This document shows, in pieces, positions 7,764 to 13,960 of a stretch of DNA of 13,960 nt. The notes under the pieces were generated by a model that was not told where the DNA came from, made no database searches, and saw nothing but the letters and a program-made list of their open reading frames with translations. The stretch's first letter is position 1, and the number at the start of each line of letters is the position of its first letter. The position numbers and the translations under genes are program-made. Origin of the DNA: Neocallimastix lanati (nom. inval.) (taxonomy: Eukaryota > Neocallimastigomycota > Neocallimastigomycetes > Neocallimastigales > Neocallimastigaceae). The stretch is taken from the NCBI GenBank assembly GCA_016946835.1, contig JACVTC010000641.1, forward strand, positions 1 to 13,960. The letters run 5' to 3'.

Positions 7764-8924
7764 TTAAATGCCATTGGGTACAAACAATTGTTTATTGACA
7801 ATAAAAGTAAAACTTATCAGAAGGATATAGAAAATACTTATATAAAATGGAAATACGATCATTCCAATAAGTTGTCCTAATAAACCACAGAGAATTGGAA
7901 CAATCATAAAAGTTAAACTACTAATAGCCATTTCCATACCGATAATGGAGGGAGAACTGGTTTCTCCATAGATAATCGGGGTGATAAAACTAAAATTAGG
8001 AAAAAGTGGACCATTCCCAAATCCTATTAATGATAATCCCAGTCCAGCAAGAATTAATGATTTTGAAAATATAATAAATAAAATTCCTGCACCTAAAATA
8101 AGCTCACCAAGAAATATTATTTTTTTAGAACCTAATTTGTGGGCTATTAATCCAGAAATAAATCTTCCTAAAGCAATACCAAGGTAATAAAATATGATTA
8201 TACTTGCAGCAGTTTCGTCAGCAATATTTTTCGTTTCCACTAGATAAGTACTACCATAACTACCACTAGATACTTCAATAGCACATGAACCAACGAATAA
8301 AACCAATAAGGTTAATACACCTTTAATTTTTACAATTTTTTTGATGGGAAGATCTTCAATGTCTTCTTCCGTTAATTTACTTTCTTTCTTTTTCCATAAA
8401 AATAGAGTTGTAAAAAGAATGATGGTAATTACCGCAAGAATGATACACACAATCAAATAACCTTTTCTCCAACCTCCTTCTTTTTTTAATACGGAAGAAA
8501 AAATATATGGACTTGCTACTACGCCTACCCCATAAAATGAATGCAAAAAATTTATATGATGAGCTTTATAATTAATGGAGACATAATTATTCAAAGCCGT
8601 ATCTATAGAACCAGCACCAAGACCAAGCGGAATAGCGCACAGGCATAACATCAAAAAATTTTTTGAATAAGAAAATGCAAGAATGGATACTGTTGTTAAT
8701 GCCGTACTAAATGCAGTGACATTTCCAGTACCAAATCGTTTTATAACCTTAGCACTCATCAAACTTGAAACCATTGTTCCACAATATACTATTGTAATTA
8801 TAAAGCTTCCTAAAGATATTGGAAGATTCCATTCTTTATAAATAGCAGGCCAAACCGTCCCAAATATAGAATCGGGAAGTCCCAATCCAATAAATGCAAT
8901 ATATATAACAGCTAGTAAAAACAT
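7764..8924 (-). CDS. MFS transporter, FucP-like, bacterial type
   Basis: A 386-residue integral membrane transporter of the major facilitator superfamily, a full-length size for the family. About twelve hydrophobic segments are visible: six before and six after a charged central loop (about residues 177-200, KKKESKLTEEDIEDL). TM1 carries GLPDSIFGTVWP (14-25), loop 2-3 has KVIKRFGTGN (59-68), and loop 8-9 has GLIAHKLGSKK (258-268), both forms of the MFS motif A. GFGNGPLFPNFSFITP (301-316) resembles the G-x-G-x-xP-x-FP-x5-TP signature of the fucose/hexose permease-like branch, so a sugar or related small solute is likely; the substrate is not determinable. The ATG at 8924 is fixed by an in-frame TAA nine bases upstream and sits right before TM1. 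No intron is needed. GC is about one third, well above the flanks. The GLPDS-type N-terminus is that of Firmicutes permeases, suggesting acquisition from a gut bacterium (inference). It is probably in the plasma membrane. Confidence 0.88.
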   Translation of the reverse strand: MFLLAVIYIAFIGLGLPDSIFGTVWPAIYKEWNLPISLGSFIITIVYCGTMVSSLMSAKVIKRFGTGNVTAFSTALTTVSILAFSYSKNFLMLCLCAIPLGLGAGSIDTALNNYVSINYKAHHINFLHSFYGVGVVASPYIFSSVLKKEGGWRKGYLIVCIILAVITIILFTTLFLWKKKESKLTEEDIEDLPIKKIVKIKGVLTLLVLFVGSCAIEVSSGSYGSTYLVETKNIADETAASIIIFYYLGIALGRFISGLIAHKLGSKKIIFLGELILGAGILFIIFSKSLILAGLGLSLIGFGNGPLFPNFSFITPIIYGETSSPSIIGMEMAISSLTFMIVPILCGLLGQLIGMIVFPFYISIFYILLISFTFIVNKQLFVPNGI

Positions 8925-9521
8925 AATCCTTTAATATGTCTGTGGAATATTGAAAAATTAATAAATATATAATAAATATGAAACAATATATAATTATATA
9001 TTATCTTTACTATTTGACTTTTAATATGCTTTAATTTGCTTTTATTAACTATTTATTATCTTAGTGTTTGGCTTTTAATTTGCTTTTATCCATTCATATT
9101 ACTTATTATATTTACAAGTTTTGTTTTTATTTTGCTATTAATAAATTAAAATATTTATTATCGCAAATAAAAAGTACTTGAAAAAAAAAAAAAAAGCAAT
9201 AATATTTAATAAAGGATAAATATATATATATGTAATTTTCTATAAATATAATAAGGGTAAGAGCTTATATTTAGAAATGTTATTATCTAAATATTTGTTT
9301 ATTTGTAAAATTTAAAATTTTATAATAATGGTGGCTGGCTGATAATTATTAGTTCGATTAAATCTTAGAGAGATTATCAATGGATGTTTTATTAAATGTT
9401 CTATAATAGTTTGTTTAAATAGTTTAATATATACTTAGCAAAAATAAATTGTAAGTATGTAGTAATATAAAAATTAATTTTAAATACTTTGTTATTCCTA
9501 AATAAACTAAAATGATAACAT
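8925..9521. other. AT-rich region upstream of the transporter gene
   Basis: This is the presumed 5' flank of the minus-strand transporter. It holds an imperfect duplication of a CTTTTAATTTGCTTTTAT-like motif (about 9017-9050 and 9069-9088), A15-type runs near 9181, and no open frame. The segment 9325-9350 (ATAATGGTGGCTGGCTGA) faintly resembles part of the LTR near 10511-10530 (ATAATTGTGGCTAGTGA), too weak to call a solo LTR. No regulatory site can be supported. Confidence 0.45.
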
Positions 9522-9613
9522 AATTGAAAAGAAATTATTAATCTTTAAATTATATATATTTTTATTTAATTGAAAAGAAATTATTAATCTTTAAATTATA
9601 TATATTTTTATTT
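9522..9613. repeat. perfect tandem duplication, 2 x 46 bp
   Basis: The 46-base unit beginning AATTGAAAAGAAATTATTAA is present at 9522-9567 and again, without a mismatch, at 9568-9613. It runs directly into a short (TTTTTA)n tract and then an A21 run (9659-9679). The identity implies a recent slip or unequal-exchange event. Confidence 0.9.
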
Positions 9614-9767
9614 TTATTTTTATTTTTATTTTTATTTTTATTTTTTAAATTAAAATTTAAAAAAAAAAAAAAAAAAAAATTATTGGGTATGATAAAGAAT
9701 TATAAAAATTTCATAAATTTTTATAAAAATGTACAAATTTTATACAAATTATAATATGTATTAATAT

Positions 9768-10338
9768 GGGGGTGGTGCGTTTCGGAATGTGGCTTTAAAT
9801 ATTTTTACATAAATTTTCATTTCGGAATGTGGCTTATATTATTTTTTTTATAAATTTTTATTTATGAATATAATATTTAAATTACTAAAAAAATATTTAT
9901 CTTTTCTTTTTTTTATTTTATTTTTTTATTATAAAAAAAAATATTTATTTAATTATTATTTATTTATTTATTTATTTATATAATAAAAAATTACAGTTAT
10001 AAATATAAATAAAAATGAAAATATTTTATTTTATTTTTTTTGTATTTTATTTTTTTAATCTTTTTTATTTTTTTTATTTTTTTTTTATTTTTAATTTTTT
10101 TTATTTTTTTATTTTTTTTATTTTTTTATTTTTTTATTTTTTTTATTTTTTTATTTTTTTATATTTTTATTTTTTATTATCAAATATATATTAAATTATG
10201 AAATTATTATAAAATAAAATATTTATTTAATTATTATTTAATTATTTATTTATATAAAAAATTTTATATATAATACGCCATCTCAAAAAGCATGTGGCTT
10301 ATATCTATTCACGTGCGGTTCCGAAACGCGCTCTCCCC
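9768..10338. mobile_element. MITE, probably Mutator-like, with TIRs and 10-bp TSD
   Basis: A 571-bp non-coding element. The left end GGGGGTGGTGCGTTTCGGAA (9768-9787) matches the reverse complement of the right end (10319-10338) at 15 of 20 positions, with GCGTTTCGGAA perfect. Immediately outside both ends lies the same 10-mer GTATTAATAT (9758-9767 and 10339-10348), a target-site duplication in the 9-11 bp range of Mutator-like elements. The internal DNA has no ORF; it carries a subterminal repeat TTCGGAATGTGGCTT (9781 and 9821) and an A/T-rich direct repeat of about 60 bp (about 9928-9985 and 10205-10263). Because the 10-mer contains the palindrome ATTAAT, an alternative reading is a 28-bp TIR with 23 matches and a shorter duplication. 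A motif like the right TIR interior, GGTTCCAAAATGCC, lies just outside at 10357-10370. The element would need a transposase supplied elsewhere. Confidence 0.72.
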
Positions 10339-10380
10339 GTATTAATATCATCAAAGGTTCCAAAATGCCAATTTTTCACG

Positions 10381-10862
10381 TGATATATCAAATTTTGAGG
10401 CAGTTATATGTGATATAGAATATAAATAAAAACTTTAATTAATATAAAAATTAATTTATTATAAACACATAAATATATTAAAAATTATGTTAATTGCAAA
10501 TTGGTAAATTATTATAATTGTGGCTAGTGAAAATATCATTAGAATTTAGGAAATTAATGATAACATAAAAATATGAAATTCATTGTGTATTATTAATAAC
10601 TTATTATATTAAATAACTTTTATTTTATTTCTAATATTTATTATATTTTATAACATTTAATTATGTACATATATTTTATTAAACTTTATATTTTATTATA
10701 TGAAAACTTTATTATAAATTAATATAAATGTAAATTATTTTATATTATGTAATTGTTAAGTTGTTAATTAACTAATTATTATTACTAAATAAATAAAAAT
10801 AAATATTAAAAAGAATATAATCGCTTCTCCCAAAAAGTGGAAATTAGAATCGAGTTATATCA
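10381..10862 (+). mobile_element. 5' LTR of the Ty3/gypsy-like element
   Basis: The right end is well supported: TTATATCA ends at 10862, followed by AT and then the primer-binding site. The left end is either 10381 (TGATATATCA) or 10411 (TGATATAGAA), both giving TGATATA...TATATCA short inverted ends. A TATA-like TATAAATAAA lies at 10421-10430. The interior is AT-rich non-coding. The second LTR is outside the window, so identity cannot be checked. Confidence 0.6.
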
Positions 10863-10864
10863 AT

Positions 10865-10882
10865 TGGTGGCGATATCGGTTC
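10865..10882 (+). promoter_or_regulatory. primer-binding site for minus-strand DNA synthesis
   Basis: TGGTGGCGATATCGGTTC starts two bases after the LTR end. It begins with TGG, complementary to the tRNA 3' CCA, so the primer tRNA would end GAACCGATATCGCCACCA. I cannot name the tRNA. The segment can also pair with GAATCGAG...ATATC just upstream (about 10847-10860), placing the site in a hairpin. Confidence 0.65.
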
Positions 10883-10963
10883 TTTTTGAGGAGGAAGGAT
10901 ATATTAAAATAAAGAATATTATTTTTTTTTGATTTTATAGAAATAATTGGTTATTGATTTAAT

Positions 10964-10999
<36 letters not shown>

Positions 11000-11043
11000 T
11001 TTTTGAAGAAATTGAAGTTTAAGAATATTAATTATAAGTTAAA
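10883..11043 (+). other. untranslated leader of the retroelement
   Basis: It lies between the primer-binding site and the gag ATG. It contains CTTTTTGAGGAGGA (about 10883-10896), which can pair with TCTCCCAAAAAG upstream of the LTR end, and an A27 run (10969-10995) followed by T9. No open frame is seen. Packaging and dimerisation signals would be expected here, but none can be identified. Confidence 0.5.
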
Positions 11044-11853
11044 ATGGAAGAATTTATAAAAATGAACATGCTATCTAGCATGCTTCAAAACATCATCCAC
11101 ATCAATGACGAAAACCATGACGTCGAGACGTGGTATATTCAAATGAAAGCCTTCAAAGATATGCATAAAATATCTAAAGGTGAAGAGCTTTATAGATACT
11201 GTGCTATGACTGTGCAAGGTAAAGGTCTCAGGAGTATCACAGACAATATTATCAGAGTCAGTGACACAGAAATTTCTTATCCAAGTTTAGAACAAATGAA
11301 AGAACATATTCTGAAAGCATACAATATGGACGTATCGCCGGAAGATATCATTGACCAGCTTAAAGACATGAAAATTTCAGTCGATGATAATCTCAAGGAA
11401 TTTAATTTAAAATATTTAGATCTTTATAACAAATTATCCATTTCAGAAAAATTAGCTATTACTTATAAAGACTACTTGAACTCTATTGAATATAAACATC
11501 AAGCGTATAAAGGTGTCTGGTTAGCTGGAAAAATGGAAATTCCAAAAGCCATGGAAATTGCCGAAAGACATGAAGATTTTGTTATTAAAAATAAACAAAA
11601 AATGGAAGTAAAAAGAAAATCTAACCCTAACCCTAATAATCAGAAAAATTTTAATAGTCAATATAAAACAAAAAATTTTTCTACGAATCCATTGGAGACT
11701 AAACCAAAAATTAAAGTTAATGCTTGTTATTGTTGTGGAGATTCTGGACATTTTAAAGCTGAATGTCCTGAATTCATTAGACAAGAATATTTAAGATATA
11801 AAGAGTTAGTAGAAAAATTAGATCAAAATAAAAAGGATTCTTTAAACTTTTAA
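11044..11853 (+). CDS. Gag (capsid-nucleocapsid) of the Ty3/gypsy-like element
   Basis: A 269-residue intact Gag that would form the virus-like particle packaging the element's RNA in the cytoplasm. Residues about 1-170 form a helical, capsid-like domain (retrotransposon Gag family), including WYIQMKAFKDM, a typical helix, and IDQLKDMKISVDDNLKEFNL. Residues about 180-215 are basic and Asn/Lys-rich. One CCHC zinc knuckle, C-x2-C-x4-H-x4-C, spans C228-C241 with H236 and binds RNA. The ATG at 11044 is the first in frame and lies about 160 nt after the primer-binding site. GC is clearly higher than in the flanks. The TAA at 11851-11853 directly follows a frameshift heptamer. SNPNPNN is encoded by TAACCCTAACCCTAA (11622-11636), which looks like telomere repeat but is in frame. 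No stop or frame break is present, in contrast to the following pol region. Confidence 0.88.
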   Translation: MEEFIKMNMLSSMLQNIIHINDENHDVETWYIQMKAFKDMHKISKGEELYRYCAMTVQGKGLRSITDNIIRVSDTEISYPSLEQMKEHILKAYNMDVSPEDIIDQLKDMKISVDDNLKEFNLKYLDLYNKLSISEKLAITYKDYLNSIEYKHQAYKGVWLAGKMEIPKAMEIAERHEDFVIKNKQKMEVKRKSNPNPNNQKNFNSQYKTKNFSTNPLETKPKIKVNACYCCGDSGHFKAECPEFIRQEYLRYKELVEKLDQNKKDSLNF

Positions 11854-11876
11854 ATGAGAGTTCGCGACCTCTCGTT
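11841..11876 (+). promoter_or_regulatory. -1 programmed ribosomal frameshift signal between gag and pol
   Basis: The slippery heptamer T TTA AAC (11841-11847) is in the correct gag phase, two codons before the gag TAA (11851). After a 5-nt spacer comes a stem-loop: AATGAGAG (11853-11860) pairs with CTCTCGTT (11869-11876), eight pairs including one G-U, with an 8-nt loop TTCGCGAC. Slipping back one base moves ribosomes into the frame CTT TTA AAT GAG, which continues 78 codons into the pol linker. U UUA AAC is one of the most efficient known -1 slippery sequences. Alternatively one T was lost from the T run and gag and pol were originally one frame. Confidence 0.7.
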
Positions 11877-13096
11877 AATCAAAACGCTCGAACATTTGTT
11901 GTAGATGCTACCAAAAGAAAAAGACTTCCCTTAGAAGATCAAGAAGAAATTTCAAACAAAAAATTAAATAGTAGACCATCTTCTCCTAACTTATTAAAGG
12001 AAATAGATAATAATAATTTGAATTCTGTAAAAGACCATAAAGAAATTAATAAAAATAATAATCAAAATTATATTAAAAGTTCCCGATAGTGTCTATAAAA
12101 ATTCAGTGTTATAAATAATAATAATAAAAAACGCGCCTTCAATAAACATTTCAAATGCTAAAAATAATAATGATAATATTATGGAAATAAACAAAATAAA
12201 TTCTAACTCCGAAATTATATCAAATGAAATGTCAGGTGACCATCAAAAGATTTCTGATTCAAATTTAAATACAAATATAAAGAAGGTTACACAAAGCAAA
12301 AAGGTAACGTTTGTTGATGTTCCCCATGGTAATACTAGAGTGGAAAAACATATTAATATGGTTCAAAATTAAATATTAAACCATATAACTTAATTGAGGA
12401 CATTGCGAATACCAAATGTAACATTAATATGGGACAACTTTTAGATTTGGTTCCTAAAGCACGTAGTGACCTAACCAAAAGCCTTCGAGCAGATAAAGTT
12501 AAGTTAATGAGTTCCATAGATTTTTCGGAGGAGGCCAATAAAACACCTAATAAGGATGGAATTATTAAAGATGAGGATATTGGACTAGTCAGTTGCAAGG
12601 TTGATAATACTTCAGGTAGACTTCTTATTGATTCTGGTAGTAATTTAAATCTAGTATCTACCTCTTATTTAAATAGTCTTCCAGGTCAATACGAACGAAG
12701 TGGGTTACTGTCGTGGACGTATTTATGAAGCCTTAGGAGATAATACTGTGGCAGATGCAATAGTTGTTCGTTTAACTTACATATTAATAATTTTTCTTTT
12801 ACCGCTAATTTTTGTGTGGTAGAACATGATATTATGTACTTTGATTTGTTAATTGGTCTGAAAACTATATTTTCAAATTCTTTATTTTATCCACCCTTAT
12901 GTGCTACTCTTTGTCGATTCATAGATAAATCTAATTTTGAAACTATTGCGCCTCTTATTGTAGAACAAGATGATGATATAATTATATGTTTTCTTAGATG
13001 CAAAAGACACGAAAAATTGATTAATACTTTTAGACCTTGAAGAATTAAGTGATAATGATGAATTCACTCCTACATCAAATTCATCAAAGAAAAAGT
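11847..13096 (+). pseudogene. Pol N-terminal region: linker and aspartic protease, frames broken
   Basis: After the -1 shift a basic linker (NESSRPLVNQ, DATKRKRLPLEDQ) reads to a TAG at 12087-12089. Coding character then continues in changing frames: a shift near 12075 with a TAA at 12112, a piece at 12115-12370 (VTFVDVP), a shift near 12365 to KPYNLIEDIANTKCNINMGQLLDLVPKARSDL (the segment before the protease in fungal Ty3 elements, here split by its own start at 12429), then retropepsin with the catalytic LIDSGSNLNLV (about 12623-12655). Shifts near 12700 and 12779 separate RGRIYEALGDN and NNFSFTANFCVVEH; FDLLIGLKTI (about 12840-12870) is the protease C-terminal motif. Another shift near 13025 gives LEELSDNDEF, which stops at 13096. 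The DSG catalytic triplet is intact. It is either a decayed copy or a set of indel errors; no single start makes a complete protease. Confidence 0.75.
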
Positions 13097-13960
13097 GATA
13101 TTTTAAGTCCTAAAGAATACATAAATTCACCACAATTTCTTTTATCTTTAGACGAAGATTGTAAAAGTGATATAGTCAATCTATTAAATTCATATATAGA
13201 TATAGTTGCTACTTCATCCGAAAATTTGACACTTTCAGATTTAGGTCCTCATCATATACAACTAGTGGAGGGAGCTAAACCTGTGAAAAGTAAATTTTAT
13301 AAATTAAATAAGTTTAAATCAGATATTGTTAAAGAAGAAATTCTCAAACTTTGGGAAAATGGTTTAATTGCTCCTGCTAAATCTTCATGGTCTTCACCTA
13401 TTGTACTAGCTCGTAAGAAAAACGGAAAATGGCGACTTTGTAGTGACTACAGGAAAGTTAACGATTTAACTGTCCCAGACGTATACTCGCTTCCAAATAT
13501 AGAAGAAATATTCGATAGTCTGGCTGGTGCAATTATTTTCTCCACTCTAGATTTATTCTCAGGATATCATCAAATTTTAATGGCTGAGGATTCCATCGAT
13601 ATTACAGGTTTCACTACAAAATTTGGTAATTTCGTATATAAAGTCATGCCATTTGGTCTCACCGGAGCCCCAGCGACTTTTCAAAGAGAAATGAATTCCA
13701 TTCTTATAGAACTATTAGGAAAGTCTGTATTCGTTTTTCTTGATGATATTTTAATATTTTCCAAAAGTAAAGAAGAACACTTAATTCACCTTGAGCAAGT
13801 TTTTAGTATCTTCAGGAAACACAAAGTTAAACTTAATATAGGTAAATGTCACTTCTTTAAAGAAAAAGTAGAAGTTTTGGGCCATATGGTTACCAAAGAC
13901 GGTTTAACTACAATGGAGAGTAAGGTAGAGGCTGTTAAAAATTGGAATCGCCCTAGTAAT
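13055..13960 (+). CDS. Reverse transcriptase of the Ty3/gypsy-like element (runs off the window)
   Basis: The frame is open from 13049 (after a TAA at 13046) to the last base, at least 302 codons from the ATG at 13055; in a working element it would be part of Gag-Pol, so this ATG is probably not a real start. SPKEYINSP begins the pre-RT linker, which overlaps the previous frame near 13090. RT motifs in order: GLIAPAKSSWSSPIVLARKK, WRLCSDYRKVND, FSTLDLFSGYHQI with D166, FGNFVYKVMPFGLTGAPATF, and FLDDILIFS with D230 and D231, the last two being the catalytic pair (usual YxDD, here FLDD). KCHFFKEKVEVLGHMV and GLTTMESKVEAVKNW are thumb/connection. All catalytic aspartates are present and no stop occurs, so RT is potentially functional although the upstream frames are broken. 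It synthesises the element's cDNA in particles. RNase H and integrase lie beyond the window. Confidence 0.88.
   Translation, partial: MMNSLLHQIHQRKSDILSPKEYINSPQFLLSLDEDCKSDIVNLLNSYIDIVATSSENLTLSDLGPHHIQLVEGAKPVKSKFYKLNKFKSDIVKEEILKLWENGLIAPAKSSWSSPIVLARKKNGKWRLCSDYRKVNDLTVPDVYSLPNIEEIFDSLAGAIIFSTLDLFSGYHQILMAEDSIDITGFTTKFGNFVYKVMPFGLTGAPATFQREMNSILIELLGKSVFVFLDDILIFSKSKEEHLIHLEQVFSIFRKHKVKLNIGKCHFFKEKVEVLGHMVTKDGLTTMESKVEAVKNWNRPSN

Larger units (their letters stand above)
10381..13960 (+). mobile_element. Ty3/gypsy-like LTR retrotransposon, 3' part outside window
   Basis: In order: 5' LTR, primer-binding site, A-rich leader, gag, -1 frameshift signal, a linker and protease region with broken frames, and RT up to the window end. 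RNase H, integrase and the 3' LTR must lie beyond 13960. The order protease then RT before any integrase, and RT motifs such as LDLFSGYHQ and FLDDILIFS, place it in the Ty3/gypsy group. The left end is TGATATA, the inverse of the LTR end TATATCA; 10411 is an alternative start with the same heptamer. It lies only 32 nt from the MITE target duplication. Confidence 0.8.

Noticed and set aside
7981-8187. Plus-strand open frame inside the transporter gene
   Set aside because: Antisense shadow of the MFS coding region.
8925-8933. Shine-Dalgarno-like AAAGGA just before the transporter ATG
   Set aside because: Only two bases from the ATG, too close to act, and the host is eukaryotic; at most a curiosity.
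10310-10382. Two CACGTG E-box palindromes
   Set aside because: Possible binding sites for basic helix-loop-helix factors, but one lies in the MITE and one straddles the proposed LTR edge; no gene target is evident.
11622-11636. Telomere-like TAACCCTAACCCTAA
   Set aside because: Only 2.5 units, in frame inside gag (SNPNPNN); a coding coincidence rather than an interstitial telomere.
11521-11784. Minus-strand open frame inside gag
   Set aside because: Antisense shadow; the gag frame carries the CCHC knuckle.
12353-12598. Minus-strand open frame in the pol linker
   Set aside because: The opposite strand encodes the recognisable pre-protease and protease region.
1-13960. CRISPR array, tRNA, rRNA or a bacterial defence system
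   Set aside because: No regularly spaced palindromic repeats, no cloverleaf and no nuclease or toxin-like genes were seen; the direct repeats present are coding ankyrin units or simple satellites.

Overview
The window looks like nuclear DNA of an anaerobic gut fungus (Neocallimastigomycota, e.g. the Piromyces/Neocallimastix group). This is inferred from three things seen together. The background is extremely AT-rich, with pure A or T runs of 20-35 bases. There is an ankyrin-repeat gene with the N-terminal block and SGNKDLVKYLVEHGADINKE-type repeat typical of these fungi. There is also an intronless MFS transporter of bacterial type. No prokaryotic operon, tRNA, rRNA or CRISPR array is visible. 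Most of the window is transposon-derived or low-complexity DNA; the only ordinary host-type gene that reads intact is the transporter.

Layout. 1-850 is AT-rich with a cluster of perfect palindromes (301-452) and a small tandem repeat. 851-1660 is the 5'-truncated C-terminus of a Ty1/copia Pol (RT thumb plus RNase H), followed directly by a polypurine tract and the TG start of a 3' LTR. 2010-3100 is AT-rich with old degenerate repeats. 3108-3328 is an unexplained island of about 41% GC ending in TAACCTAACCTAA. 3895-4990 on the minus strand is a second, badly decayed copia pol relic. 5361-6521 is an ankyrin-repeat gene broken by three +1 shifts, all in A runs, and one in-frame stop. 7223-7560 is a (TTTTTA)n satellite. 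8924-7764 (minus) is the intact FucP-like MFS transporter, a candidate horizontal acquisition from a gut bacterium. 9768-10338 is a Mutator-like MITE with terminal inverted repeats and a perfect 10-bp target duplication.

10381-13960 is the 5' part of a Ty3/gypsy-like LTR retrotransposon running off the right edge. It has a 5' LTR ending in CA, a primer-binding site 2 nt later, a leader, an intact gag with a CCHC knuckle, a classical -1 frameshift signal (slippery U UUA AAC, 5-nt spacer, 8-bp stem-loop) just before the gag stop, a frame-broken linker and protease region, and an RT that is open to the window end.

The genes do not form a pathway. The window is a transposon graveyard around one transporter and one ankyrin gene. 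The strongest points for follow-up are the frameshift signal, the MITE, the GC island, the transporter's origin, and the question of whether the many single-base frame breaks are real decay or homopolymer sequencing errors.
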